A DNA stretch of 64,000 nucleotides from Bin55 sp964572845 (GTDB lineage: Bacteria; Pseudomonadota; Gammaproteobacteria; Pseudomonadales; Azotimanducaceae): positions 149,283 through 213,282 of the forward strand of contig CAZNFX010000009.1 in NCBI GenBank assembly GCA_964572845.1, read 5' to 3'. Both the position numbers and the translations under genes were made by a program. Shown piece by piece: positions 16,876-25,885 of this stretch. The notes under the pieces were generated by a model. That model made no database searches. It worked only from the letters and a program-made list of their open reading frames with translations, and was not told the origin of the DNA. Within the stretch, counting starts at the first letter, position 1. Each line of letters opens with the position of its first letter.

Positions 16876-17976
16876 TTAGGCGAGCGCTTTCGCTTTTTGC
16901 TCTGCGACAATCTCTTGCATTCCTTGCCACTCATCCCACATGTCGCAAAGCATGTCTTTGGATCGCTCCCAAGGGTTGTTGCCCTCTTCGAACTCCAGCC
17001 ATTCTCCTCGCTGACCTCGATCGGGATGATCCGAGATGCCGTTCACCATGATGTTTGGCTGGCGTTTCTTGTTGCGAATTCTAAAAATTATGTTCTTGCG
17101 AGATTCAGTGCCGTTTTCGTTTCGTGTGCCAGAATGTGGAATGTGGTAAAGCGTTATGCACGCATCGCCCTTTTCCATGAGGACTTGTGTAGGCCTAGGC
17201 CACTTTACGCCGTCGGGTGTTGACTCCGACGTCTCGTCGAGGAATTTGTTGCGTACGGCCTCAGGCAAGTAGACATGCCCGCAACCATTGGGTGCATCGT
17301 AGTTGAGACGCGGCCAACCAGGACCTTCTGGTCCCATGCAGTTGCCCTGGGCACGCTGCCATTGAAAGAACTTTTCCGTCTCATGGTGCGCACCTCGAAG
17401 CAATGCTGTTTGCCCGCAACCCTCCCGCGTTTGATCATTGAGACATACAAAGACGAATGCCGTGAAGCTGCCGTTTCCAAGCGTCATTTCAGGGTCCTCG
17501 AATAACGGAACGCTGTTGTGCCCCATCACTTCGGGCGATCGTCCTATGTCACCTTTGGGCCCAGAGGTAATGTAGTGGTTGTAGCGTTCCTCGGGAGTTC
17601 CCGAAATAGGCTTTTGGGGTACTCCAATCGTACACAACCCATCCATGTGCGACTCTGCGCCATAGTACGGCATGTCCCGATCAGGATATCCAAGATTGTT
17701 GTAGTGGTTGCCTGGTTGTCGAACCGGTAGAACTCCTACTTGACACGCAATGGGCGGATCGAAGTAGCCCATTGCCTCGTGAAGAATTGGAGTAACCGAG
17801 CTGGCATTCACTAGGTCGGTCAAGGGCTTGGTGGTTCCAGCATACTCTCCTTCCACTGGATTGTTGATGCGGTGTAGGGCAGCGTCCACGAGTTCTTCCG
17901 CGACTGCGCTTTTGACGATTATGTAGCCGTCTCTGTAAAGATCACGTTTTTGATCAAGCGTCAACGACTCCTGCAT
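16876..17976 (-). CDS. Phytanoyl-CoA dioxygenase (PhyH) family protein 2
   Basis: This is a 366-residue Fe(II)/2-oxoglutarate dioxygenase. Iron ligands are visible in ESHMDGLC (His, Asp) and IPHSGTRNE (distal His). It shares a long block (LRGAHHETEKFFQWQR, then GPEGPGW and APNGCG) with the PhyH protein at 38178, so the two are paralogues of a distinct subgroup. A good ribosome-binding site (GGGAGGGATTC) precedes the ATG. It stands alone between the PH-domain pair and the HIT gene. Confidence 0.85.
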   Translation of the reverse strand: MQESLTLDQKRDLYRDGYIIVKSAVAEELVDAALHRINNPVEGEYAGTTKPLTDLVNASSVTPILHEAMGYFDPPIACQVGVLPVRQPGNHYNNLGYPDRDMPYYGAESHMDGLCTIGVPQKPISGTPEERYNHYITSGPKGDIGRSPEVMGHNSVPLFEDPEMTLGNGSFTAFVFVCLNDQTREGCGQTALLRGAHHETEKFFQWQRAQGNCMGPEGPGWPRLNYDAPNGCGHVYLPEAVRNKFLDETSESTPDGVKWPRPTQVLMEKGDACITLYHIPHSGTRNENGTESRKNIIFRIRNKKRQPNIMVNGISDHPDRGQRGEWLEFEEGNNPWERSKDMLCDMWDEWQGMQEIVAEQKAKALA

Positions 17977-18136
17977 GAATCCCTCCCTCGATTCAACCCA
18001 ATCGCCAGTGTCACATAGATCATTTCAGCATTCACTGGCAAAAGTGTGTATGTTGCATTCCATATAGGAGCGCAAATAATAACCAATTAACCGATAGAGG
18101 CGTTCCTGTCGTTTTCGCAATATGCTGGATTGGCTA

Positions 18137-18577
18137 TTAGAGCTCGGCAAGTGCTTTACGAATCTTTGATGCATGGTCATTGAGCACTGCACTCTCCGCA
18201 ACGTCGCGACTATGAAACGCCATTTGTAATCCACCCCATCGTGGAATTACATGGAAGTGCAAGTGAAATACGCTTTGGCCCGCGCCAGACCGATTCAGCT
18301 GTGCGATCATGACACCATCGGGTTCAAAAGCAATATCAACAGCCCGAGCCACCCTTTGGGTCTGAACAATGACGTGCTGAAGCGCTTGACTCGAGATTTC
18401 AAAGACGTCAGTAGCCGACTCTTTTGGTATGACTAGAGTGTGTCCAGGACTTTGAGGCATGATGTCCATCATAGTCAAGCTCATATCGTCTTGCTCTACG
18501 ACGTATGCGGGTGCCTCACCCCGAATAATCTTGGCAAAAATATTGTTCTCGTCGTAGGTGGCGGAATTCAGTCGCAT
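18137..18577 (-). CDS. HIT-family nucleotide hydrolase
   Basis: The 146-residue protein starts with the family motif NIFAKIIRGEAPA and ends with the histidine triad HLHFHVIP, the catalytic site for hydrolysis of nucleoside 5'-phosphoramidates or dinucleoside polyphosphates. Length and architecture are those of bacterial HinT-like proteins. It is monocistronic as far as can be seen. Confidence 0.92.
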   Translation of the reverse strand: MRLNSATYDENNIFAKIIRGEAPAYVVEQDDMSLTMMDIMPQSPGHTLVIPKESATDVFEISSQALQHVIVQTQRVARAVDIAFEPDGVMIAQLNRSGAGQSVFHLHFHVIPRWGGLQMAFHSRDVAESAVLNDHASKIRKALAEL

Positions 18578-19018
18578 GGGTTGGTGCTCCTCACAATAGT
18601 TCTCTCAAAGCCCCACTGGTCGTTGCCTTATGAAAGTCCATAGGTTGCCTAACGAATCGACCAAATACTGTTCGACTAGACATCCAAAATAGTGTGCGCT
18701 TCCGAGAGACTACATCCATAATAGAGTCGTTACCTCATACAAACAACATTGTTGAATTACCGCATGGCAATTTCATGCCGGTACCAAATTAAGTATTTCC
18801 TCAATCTCTGCAGGCGCTTTGATGTCTGCTTGATAGTCAATCGGACCATGGGTTGAGATTCTTGCCCTTGCTGCGAAACCTGGCGTTGCACACGACTTGG
18901 TATATGGTCTCGGCTTATGATCGCTAGAGTTGCTCACTTTCTGCGCGGGGCACGAGTGAGAATCGGTATCGACCTGCAAACTAGACCTCCCGTTGATTTC
19001 GTTGCGAAATCAGCGCAA
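18578..19018. other. Intergenic region between divergent genes
   Basis: The stretch holds the upstream regions of the HIT gene and the LapG-like gene. A stem GCATG/CATGC with a 7-base loop is visible near 18764-18780. A short leftward frame (about 18773-18979) is open but has no ribosome-binding site or recognisable family. No firm promoter was found. Confidence 0.4.
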
Positions 19019-19732
19019 ATGGGGTGGAGACTCTCGATGGTCTGTCTAATGACACTGTCAGTCGCACTTGGCTGCCAAGTCTACGTAACAGAGCCCGAGA
19101 CGACTTTCAACTTTCACGACAAATCACAAATTGTGGGGCCATCGAATCTCCTTCCGGACTGGCACAACACCATGGTGCGAGCCAACGACGAGCACCAACT
19201 AATCGAGAACTGTCTAGAATCGGAGGATGCCTGCACGCGGAAAACTAAGCCGCTTCGGAGACTGATTCTACGTGGTCGAGACCTGTCGCCCCAACAACAG
19301 CTGACTCTCGTAAACCAATATGTCAATCGTCGACGAAGCTACTCTAGAGATAGAAGAACCTATCGGGAATACGACGACTACAAGATCCTCAAACGCCAGG
19401 AGTGGTCGACGCTCCTAGACTTTATTCAACGTGGTGGCGACTGCGAAGACTATGCAACATCGAAATACGCCCTTCTTAAGTTGTTAGGATTCGAACCACA
19501 GCATCTACGAATCATGATCGTATATGACAAGAATGCACGAGAACATCATGCATTGGTTGCTGTTTTTAGCAATGAGTTAGGTACTCAATTGCTCGACAAC
19601 GACAACGCCATCTTCCGGAAACGACCATTCTCCTATCGCTACGTGTATTCCATTAATGAGAACTTCATTTGGGATCACTCTCTAGACAAGGAACGCAAGC
19701 CGCGCCGAATTCCGCTTAAATCGTCGCGTTAG
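19019..19732 (+). CDS. Transglutaminase-like cysteine protease (BTLCP, LapG-like)
   Basis: From the ATG at 19019 the product has 237 residues. A hydrophobic segment (residues 6-19) ends in VALGC, a poor lipobox, so it is exported and perhaps lipid-anchored. The catalytic triad of bacterial transglutaminase-like cysteine proteinases is readable: Cys142 in RGGDCEDYA, His177 in REHHALVAV, and an Asp in LLDNDNAI. LapG, the best-known member, cleaves the N-terminus of large biofilm adhesins in the periplasm. No lapD or adhesin gene is nearby. The gene overlaps the convergent SpoU gene by 4 bases. Confidence 0.78.
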   Translation: MGWRLSMVCLMTLSVALGCQVYVTEPETTFNFHDKSQIVGPSNLLPDWHNTMVRANDEHQLIENCLESEDACTRKTKPLRRLILRGRDLSPQQQLTLVNQYVNRRRSYSRDRRTYREYDDYKILKRQEWSTLLDFIQRGGDCEDYATSKYALLKLLGFEPQHLRIMIVYDKNAREHHALVAVFSNELGTQLLDNDNAIFRKRPFSYRYVYSINENFIWDHSLDKERKPRRIPLKSSR

Positions 19733-20544
19733 TTGTTTGTTGAAGCATGATCTCGTTGTCGTCTAGCCTCAAACAACATAACCGTAGCGGCCATTGCCGC
19801 GTTTAGCGAGTCCGCCTTGCCCATCTGTGGGATGCTAACCACCTCGTTCGCACTGTTCGACCACTCGTCGCCGAGCCCTCGAGCTTCGTTGCCAATAACC
19901 AGTCCTACGGACGTCGTGAAGTCAACGTGTGTATAGGGCGTAGTGGACTCGGGAGAAGCGACAACGAGAGAGATTCCACGGTTCCTGCTCCACTGGACCA
20001 ATTCGGAGTGTGTGGTTCGTGCAACAGGAACGCAAAACACTGTGCCCAAACTTGCGCGGACAACATTTGGATTAAAGAGATCTGTTACTTCGTCGCACAC
20101 GATAACGCCACTAGCTCCCGCGGCATCTGCAGAGCGAAGAACCGTACCTAGGTTGCCCGGTTTCTCAAAACCATCGGCTACTACAAATAGGCCGTTGCTT
20201 GGAGTAGGAAGTTTCGACAGCTCCAACGAATACATCGGGGCAATCGCAATTGCGGTGGAATCTGTACCTCTGATGCAGACTCGTTCCATGATGGATTCTG
20301 GAACACCTATCAATTCGAACTTACAGTATCGTTGCAGACCTTCCACGATGGCTGTAAAGTAAGGGTCCTCCGCTCGAGACTCGCAGAAAATCAAGAAATC
20401 AACTGGAATCTCTGCTTCAGCGGCCCGTCTCAGTTCGCGCGTTCCCTCAACAAGAAACAACTGTTGATTGACTCGTGTACGCCTATCGCGTAACTCTATC
20501 GCTAGCTTGATCCAAGGATTCTTGGAACTAGTAACTCGATGCAA
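19729..20544 (-). CDS. SpoU/TrmH-family RNA 2'-O-ribose methyltransferase
   Basis: The 271-residue protein shows the three SPOUT motifs: NLGTVLRSADAAGASGV (motif 1), VIGNEARGLG (motif 2) and IPQMGKADSLNAAMA (motif 3, deep knot, AdoMet site). An N-terminal substrate-binding domain of about 100 residues precedes them, as in 23S rRNA 2'-O-methyltransferases. The apparent start is TTG at 20544, with no better alternative upstream in frame. It overlaps the LapG-like gene tail to tail by 4 bases. Confidence 0.87.
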   Translation of the reverse strand: MHRVTSSKNPWIKLAIELRDRRTRVNQQLFLVEGTRELRRAAEAEIPVDFLIFCESRAEDPYFTAIVEGLQRYCKFELIGVPESIMERVCIRGTDSTAIAIAPMYSLELSKLPTPSNGLFVVADGFEKPGNLGTVLRSADAAGASGVIVCDEVTDLFNPNVVRASLGTVFCVPVARTTHSELVQWSRNRGISLVVASPESTTPYTHVDFTTSVGLVIGNEARGLGDEWSNSANEVVSIPQMGKADSLNAAMAATVMLFEARRQRDHASTNN

Positions 20545-20587
20545 TATTGCCTAGACCGCTGTCGCACCTTCTGGTTGTGCGCAATGT

Positions 20588-21490
20588 TTATTCGGCATCC
20601 TTACTCTTTGGATATTTGTACCAGTCATTGTCCCTATACATGCCATCGCGCCACGCAAGTGCATGCTTGAGTCCGCCTTCCCGCATGTAATCCTGCCAGG
20701 TGTAGCTCGAACCCGTGCTTTGACCGGCCGCGTCCATGTCTGTGCTGCTTCGCACAGACGAGTAGATTCCCATGTTCTCGTAGAAACGATTCATGTTGAG
20801 CTTCAGCATAGCAAGATGGTCCGCAGTCATATTTGCTAAGCGGTCGGCAAATGCAACGGTACGCTCTTCAAGTTCTTCGCCTGGCCATGCGTAGTTGATC
20901 ATGCCAATCTTCTCTGCCTCTGTTCCAGTGATGTTTTCACCGGTGTAGTACAGTTCCTTAGCCTTGCGCATGCCAATTACGAGAGGCCAGATCACCCCAG
21001 TGCGCGAGGTCCCCAACCCCCGGCATCCAGGGTGTCCAAGTTGCGCGTCGTCTGCCGCAACAACAAGATCCGCCATCATGGCGACTTCGCAACCGCCCGC
21101 GATCGCATACCCATGTACTTGAGCAATAGTCACCTTCGCCATGTTCCAGAAATACATGTGAATGTCCGTAATCTGCTGCATTCCTGTTCGGATGCCCATT
21201 ACCAAACGCCGTCCTTTCGAATCGGCGCCGCGGAATCTACGGACTACCGCGTCAGCACCACGACCTCCCGCAGGAGTGAGATCGTAGCCAGCGCTGAACG
21301 CACGTCCCGCACCTCTTACGATAATCACGCGTATGGAATCGTCGGCTTCCATGTCATGTAGCGCTTCGTTGAAATCGAAGAGCAACTCTTGCGACAGCGC
21401 GTTCAATTTCTCTGGACGGTTCAAAATAATGACCCCCACACGGTCGTCCGTTCCCGTTCGCTCAGTCAATACAAAATCGTAGTCAGGCAC
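20588..21490 (-). CDS. Crotonase-fold protein 1 (enoyl-CoA hydratase/isomerase family, atypical active site)
   Basis: The 300-residue protein has crotonase motifs: NRPEKLNALS, GRAFSAGYDLTP (first oxyanion loop) and HGYAIAGGCEVAMMADLVVA. The glutamate in GGCE is kept, but the second catalytic Glu of hydratases (the QPE position) is replaced, reading GHPGCRGLG. Simple enoyl-CoA hydration is therefore doubtful. It is closely similar to the protein at 57372, which has the same replacement. Translation starts at GTG (21490) after GGGAGAG, and a hairpin sits in its leader at 21518-21537. Confidence 0.82.
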   Translation of the reverse strand: MPDYDFVLTERTGTDDRVGVIILNRPEKLNALSQELLFDFNEALHDMEADDSIRVIIVRGAGRAFSAGYDLTPAGGRGADAVVRRFRGADSKGRRLVMGIRTGMQQITDIHMYFWNMAKVTIAQVHGYAIAGGCEVAMMADLVVAADDAQLGHPGCRGLGTSRTGVIWPLVIGMRKAKELYYTGENITGTEAEKIGMINYAWPGEELEERTVAFADRLANMTADHLAMLKLNMNRFYENMGIYSSVRSSTDMDAAGQSTGSSYTWQDYMREGGLKHALAWRDGMYRDNDWYKYPKSKDAE

Positions 21491-21810
21491 CTTACTCTCC
21501 CAATGCTGAAATGCTAGAGCCTGCTCCGATGCAGGCTTTTAAGAATGTACCACAGTAAGAACTGTTGCGTGAACCTTCGGTGTTTCTTGCCGTCGTGTTT
21601 CACGACTGCTAACGCGTGGTTTTGCGACTGTATCGACATTTGTACTCGTGAACTGCATCACAATGGGTCCGTCGCAAACCCGCATTTCAGTTCCCTTCAT
21701 CAACACTTGGCAAGTTCTGCAAGCCGAAGTCCTTATTTGGAATTAGCTGTTTGAGTCATTGCCCTACGCCGTATGCGTTATGCTTAGCAAAACTCAGTCG
21801 GAGAGTCACA
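21491..21810. other. Intergenic region between divergent crotonase and aldo/keto reductase genes
   Basis: It holds the leader hairpin of the crotonase gene near 21518-21537 and the upstream region of the aldo/keto reductase-lar operon. A -10-like TATGCT is present near 21779, but no well-spaced -35. No additional gene is seen. Confidence 0.45.
21518..21540. other. Stem-loop in the leader of crotonase 1
   Basis: AGCCTGC (21518-21524) pairs with GCAGGCT (21531-21537) around TCCGAT. Rightward it is followed by only four T, with no gene ending there. Leftward it lies 28-47 bases before the GTG of the crotonase gene and could be a leader structure that affects its expression. Confidence 0.45.
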
Positions 21811-23046
21811 ATGGGCCGAAGTACCCTGAACCCTAACAGGCGTGAAGTCCTGAAGTGGGGAACAGCTGCGAGCCTGACTGGCACCATCCTAGGGAAGAGC
21901 ACCCTTGCAGACGAAGCAAAGAAAGCCAAAATACCTGAAGTCCGCAAATACAAGAGACTAGGACGAACAAACTTCGAGATTTCGGACATCTCGTTTGGGT
22001 CGAGTAGATTGAGGTCGGGTCAGGAAGACTTGGTCAAGTATGCAATTGATCGAGGAATCAACTATTTAGATAGCGCTGAAAGCTATACAGGTGGGCAATC
22101 GGAAACGACCATCGGCAATGCAGTCAAGGGAATGCGCGACAAGGTCTACATTGTCTCCAAGCTCCATACCTCGCCCGACGCAAAAAGCGACTACATCATG
22201 AAGGCTCTTGAAGGTTCTCTACGCCGTTTGCAAACGGACTATGTAGACGTGTACATGAACCACGCGGTGAACGACGTTAGACGAGTGCAGTCGCCAGAGT
22301 GGCACAACTTCGTAGAAAAGGCAAAAGATCAGGGGAAGATTCGATTTGCTGGAATGTCCGGCCATGCTGGGCGATTGGCGGAATGCCTCGAGTATTCCTT
22401 GGATCAAGACTTCTGCGACGTCATACTTTGTGCCTACAACTTCGGTCAAGACCCAGGTTTCATGGCGAATGTGACTCGAAGAATGGACATGGTCGCTCTG
22501 CAGCCAAAATTGCCTGAGTTACTGCAGAAGGCAAAAGACAATGATGTCGGTACGGTGGCCATGAAGACTACGCGTGGCGCTAGGCTCAACGATATGAAGC
22601 CCTATGAGAAAAATGGCTCCACATTCGCCCAGGCGGCATTCAGATGGGTGTTGTCAGATCCCAAGATGGATGCATTAGTCATTACGATGAATCAAACAGA
22701 TCAAGTAGACGAATTTCTTGGCGCGTCGGGAGATGAGGGATTGAGCTATGGCGATCGAGAGCTGCTCGAACGATATGCGATGCTTAACGACAGCACGTAC
22801 TGCCGACCGAATTGCTCAGATTGTGAAAGCAGCTGTCCCTACAACGTGCAAATTGCCGATGTATTGCGAACAAGAATGTATGCAGTTGACTACAAGGATG
22901 TGGAAATGGCTCGGGACGAATACTCGAGGTTTGCAGTCGATGCCAAAGCATGCTTGTCATGCAGCGGCGCCCCATGCGCAAACGCTTGCACCTACGGTGT
23001 AGACATTGCCAGTCTCTGTGCTCCAACACACCGCATGCTCGGTTAG
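21811..23046 (+). CDS. Tat-exported aldo/keto reductase with C-terminal iron-sulfur domain
   Basis: From ATG at 21811 the protein has 411 residues. A twin-arginine signal (NRREVLKWGTAAS) leads into an AKR barrel with tetrad residues in YLDSAESY (Asp, Tyr), VSKLH (Lys) and YMNHAV (His). The C-terminal 90 residues carry two cysteine clusters, C-x3-C-x2-C-x3-CP and C-x2-C-x4-C-x3-C, as expected for two [4Fe-4S] centres. This is an AKR subtype fused to a ferredoxin-like module; folding with clusters before Tat export would explain the signal. The stop is 12 bases before larC, so the gene heads the lar operon. Confidence 0.85.
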   Translation: MGRSTLNPNRREVLKWGTAASLTGTILGKSTLADEAKKAKIPEVRKYKRLGRTNFEISDISFGSSRLRSGQEDLVKYAIDRGINYLDSAESYTGGQSETTIGNAVKGMRDKVYIVSKLHTSPDAKSDYIMKALEGSLRRLQTDYVDVYMNHAVNDVRRVQSPEWHNFVEKAKDQGKIRFAGMSGHAGRLAECLEYSLDQDFCDVILCAYNFGQDPGFMANVTRRMDMVALQPKLPELLQKAKDNDVGTVAMKTTRGARLNDMKPYEKNGSTFAQAAFRWVLSDPKMDALVITMNQTDQVDEFLGASGDEGLSYGDRELLERYAMLNDSTYCRPNCSDCESSCPYNVQIADVLRTRMYAVDYKDVEMARDEYSRFAVDAKACLSCSGAPCANACTYGVDIASLCAPTHRMLG

Positions 23047-23058
23047 TGATTTCTTCTA

Positions 23059-24231
23059 ATGCGGGTGCTGCTATACGAGTGCTTTAGTGGCATAGCGGGA
23101 GACATGAACCTAGGTGCGTTGATCGATCTCGGCGTACCTGAGAAACATCTGCGAGAGCAACTCTCGCATCTTGACCTGCGCGATCAGTTTGAGCTGAACT
23201 TCTCGCGTACCAAGAAGCGTGGCATCGCAGGAACTCAAGCTAGCGTAAAGTGCCAAAAGTCCAATAAGAACAGGCGACTAAGCGACATTTGCGCTTTGAT
23301 CGAACCGTCCGCGTTGTCGTCATCAACCAAAGACACCTCACTGCAAATATTCGACCGACTTGCCAAAGCAGAAGGCAAGGTGCATAACATTTCCCCTGAC
23401 GAAGTGCACTTCCACGAGGTGGGGGCAATCGATGCCATCGTGGACATTGTGGGCGCAGCCATTGGACTGGAATACCTTAGTGCTGACCATGTAGCATGCG
23501 GTCCCATTGAGCTTGGGTCCGGAATGGTCCAATGCGAACATGGATTGTTTCCAGTCCCAGCTCCCGCCACGGCCGAGCTCCTCATCGGCAAACCGACCAC
23601 CCGTGGCAGCGTCAAGGGCGAAGCGACGACACCAACGGGCGCTGCAATACTTGCCACCATAGTAGATTCATTTGATTACCCCTCAAATTTCCATGGTGAG
23701 AGCATGGGCTATGGATTAGGACACAAAGATTTCGAGGTACCCAATGCTCTAAGGCTTTCTCTTGGAAGTGTCGAGTCTTCGTTCGAAAAAGAAACAAATG
23801 TAGAAATCGAGTGCAACATCGACGACATGAGCCCTGAAGCCATTGGCCCGCTTTACGACAGATTGTTCGAGGCCGGTGCACTCGATGTATTCGTTACGCC
23901 GATACTGATGAAGAAATCGCGACCAGCTCATCGCCTGTCTGTTCTAGCACACCAAGAAACTGCACCACGCCTAATTGAATTGGTCTTGAAGAGTACTACA
24001 TCCCTAGGATTGAGAACCCATTCGGTCTCCAAGCACATGCTTCCTCGCGAGCGTCGCGAAATACAGACACGGTTTGGTTTGGTTAATGTAAAAGTGGGCC
24101 TACTTCCGGATGGTTCAAAGCGGTGGAAAGTCGAACATGATGACATTCAATCCATTGCACTCAGTCAACGGCTCGATTACCTGACCGCGCAGGTTCAGAT
24201 TGTGGATGACGTTCGAAGGGAGCTTAAATGA
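23059..24231 (+). CDS. larC: LarC, nickel insertion enzyme for the nickel-pincer nucleotide cofactor
   Basis: The 390-residue protein starts with MRVLLYECFSGIAGDMNLGA, the typical LarC N-terminus, and keeps HFHEVGAIDAIVDIVGA and VECNIDDMSPE-like blocks (here IECNIDDMSPEAIG). LarC is a CTP-dependent cyclometallase that inserts Ni into pyridinium-3,5-bisthiocarboxylic acid mononucleotide. It is one continuous frame, unlike the frameshifted LarC1/LarC2 of Lactiplantibacillus. It follows the AKR gene by 12 bases and overlaps larB. Confidence 0.95.
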   Translation: MRVLLYECFSGIAGDMNLGALIDLGVPEKHLREQLSHLDLRDQFELNFSRTKKRGIAGTQASVKCQKSNKNRRLSDICALIEPSALSSSTKDTSLQIFDRLAKAEGKVHNISPDEVHFHEVGAIDAIVDIVGAAIGLEYLSADHVACGPIELGSGMVQCEHGLFPVPAPATAELLIGKPTTRGSVKGEATTPTGAAILATIVDSFDYPSNFHGESMGYGLGHKDFEVPNALRLSLGSVESSFEKETNVEIECNIDDMSPEAIGPLYDRLFEAGALDVFVTPILMKKSRPAHRLSVLAHQETAPRLIELVLKSTTSLGLRTHSVSKHMLPRERREIQTRFGLVNVKVGLLPDGSKRWKVEHDDIQSIALSQRLDYLTAQVQIVDDVRRELK

Positions 24232-24979
24232 CGTGTCAGATTTGAAAAGGGTACTTGACGCCTACCGTGATGGGTCTGCGAGCTACGAGAAGACAGTCGA
24301 AAGGATTTCCGAAGTCGAGCGTCTAGCCGCGGAAGCAACAACCATCGATCACGATCGACATCGTCGGACCGGTTCTGCAGAAGTCATCTATGGCGAGTTC
24401 AAGACGGCCAATCAGGTGGTGTCCGCCTTTAAATCGATACGTGACAGTGGACACAGTGTGCTTGCTACGCGAGTGAAACCAGACGCAATGGAAGCTCTGT
24501 CGCGCGAAATAGACGATGTCAAGGCATATGACATTGCCCATATTGCGTGCTGGGAGCATCCCGATCGACTTCCTGATGTTCCAGCTACTACGATCGGGGT
24601 TGTCACTGCGGGAACCAGCGACCTACCGGTTGCGGAAGAAGCAGCAATCACCGCAGAATTCTATGGCAACAAGATTGAGCGCATATTTGACGTCGGCGTT
24701 GCAGGTGTGCATCGCTTGTTGAAGCGAGTCGACTCGATTCGCTCGTGTAGGGTCATTGTTGTTGTCGCAGGAATGGAAGGAGCATTGCCAAGCGTCGTTG
24801 GTGGATTGGTAGACAAACCCGTGATTGCTGTGCCTACTAGTGTTGGCTACGGAGCAGCGTTCAACGGGATTGCGGCATTGCTAGGAATGCTCACATCCTG
24901 TGCTTCAGGTGTTTCTGTTGTTAATATTGACAATGGATTTGGTGCGGGATTTCTCGCAAATATCATCAATAGACTTTGA
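24206..24979 (+). CDS. larB: LarB, pyridinium-3,5-biscarboxylic acid mononucleotide synthase
   Basis: About 257 residues. The C-terminal half is PurE-like (TIGVVTAGTSDLPVAEEAAIT, DVGVAGVHRL, VVVAGMEGALPSVVGGL), typical of LarB, which carboxylates and hydrolyses nicotinic acid adenine dinucleotide in the first step of cofactor synthesis. The start is uncertain: ATG at 24206 (26-base overlap with larC) or GTG at 24233 just after the larC stop, which has GGGAG 10 bases upstream. Translational coupling with larC is likely either way. Confidence 0.93.
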   Translation: MTFEGSLNDVSDLKRVLDAYRDGSASYEKTVERISEVERLAAEATTIDHDRHRRTGSAEVIYGEFKTANQVVSAFKSIRDSGHSVLATRVKPDAMEALSREIDDVKAYDIAHIACWEHPDRLPDVPATTIGVVTAGTSDLPVAEEAAITAEFYGNKIERIFDVGVAGVHRLLKRVDSIRSCRVIVVVAGMEGALPSVVGGLVDKPVIAVPTSVGYGAAFNGIAALLGMLTSCASGVSVVNIDNGFGAGFLANIINRL

Positions 24980-24983
24980 TTCC

Positions 24984-25823
24984 ATGACTTCCCTGTCTGC
25001 CGAGGTTGGCGAAAAGTACACGAAACTTCGAGCTTCATTGCACGCTATGAACAAGGTGATTGTTGCCTTTTCAGGCGGCGTGGATAGTTCGCTCGTTGCT
25101 TTCGTCGCAAACGAGGAGCTGAAAAATAACGCCCTTGTTGTAACGTCTGGATCGAAGAGTCTAAAACGGAGCGATCTCAGCCTCACACACGAGCTTGCTG
25201 AGAAATGGGGACTAAACCATCGTGTCGTACTAACCGACGAACTAACCAAGGAAGGCTATCGAAGCAATCCGACAAACCGGTGCTTCTACTGCAAGACGTC
25301 CCTCTACGACCTTTTGGCGAACATAGCCGAAAAGGAAGGAATAGAGCATATAGTCAACGGCACAAACGTTGACGACTTGGGAGATCATCGACCTGGATTA
25401 ATTGCCGCCAGCAACTACAACGTGCTGTCGCCGCTCGTCGACGCTGGTTTCCGCAAGTCCGATATTCGTGAATTAGCATCGCATTTGAAGCTGGAAAATG
25501 CCGCAAAACCCCAAGCAGCCTGCCTCTCCAGCCGCGTGCCCTATGGGACAAGCATCGACGAATCCATTCTCGATCAGATTGAGCGTGCAGAGAACCAATT
25601 GGCAGAACTTGGATTTACTCAGTTCAGAGTTCGCCATCACGACGACGTGGCAAGAATAGAAATTACCTCCGACGAAATGGCAGCGGCACTCCAACAGGGT
25701 GAGGAAATTTCGAGACGCGTACAAGCCTGTGGCTATCGATTTGTAGCTTTGGATCTTGCTGGATTCAGATCAGGGTCTTTAAACGCAGCTATCCTAGACG
25801 TGGTCCACGTCGATCCTAACTGA
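24984..25823 (+). CDS. larE: LarE, sulfur insertase for the nickel-pincer cofactor
   Basis: From ATG at 24984, 4 bases after larB, the product has 279 residues. FSGGVDSS near residues 29-36 is the PP-loop that adenylates the substrate. Cys180 in QAACLSSRVPYG corresponds to the sulfur-donating Cys of LarE. A CxxC pair (Cys100, Cys103 in NRCFYCK) is also present; three such cysteines point to the class that binds a [4Fe-4S] cluster rather than sacrificing its own sulfur (inference). With LarB and LarC this completes cofactor synthesis, but no LarA racemase is encoded in the window. Confidence 0.93.
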   Translation: MTSLSAEVGEKYTKLRASLHAMNKVIVAFSGGVDSSLVAFVANEELKNNALVVTSGSKSLKRSDLSLTHELAEKWGLNHRVVLTDELTKEGYRSNPTNRCFYCKTSLYDLLANIAEKEGIEHIVNGTNVDDLGDHRPGLIAASNYNVLSPLVDAGFRKSDIRELASHLKLENAAKPQAACLSSRVPYGTSIDESILDQIERAENQLAELGFTQFRVRHHDDVARIEITSDEMAAALQQGEEISRRVQACGYRFVALDLAGFRSGSLNAAILDVVHVDPN

Positions 25824-25885
25824 CGAGCGATCGTTGGGATTACTAAGCAGATTTTGTTGATATACGACTGACTAGGTCGAATTCA

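Noticed and set aside
18773..18979. Leftward open frame of 68 codons between the HIT and LapG-like genes
   Set aside because: No ribosome-binding site, no family resemblance, and it overlaps the upstream part of the LapG-like gene. Most likely noise.
21518..21540. Rightward intrinsic terminator from the 7-bp stem and TTTT
   Set aside because: No rightward gene ends there and the T-run is short. More likely a leader hairpin of the leftward crotonase gene.
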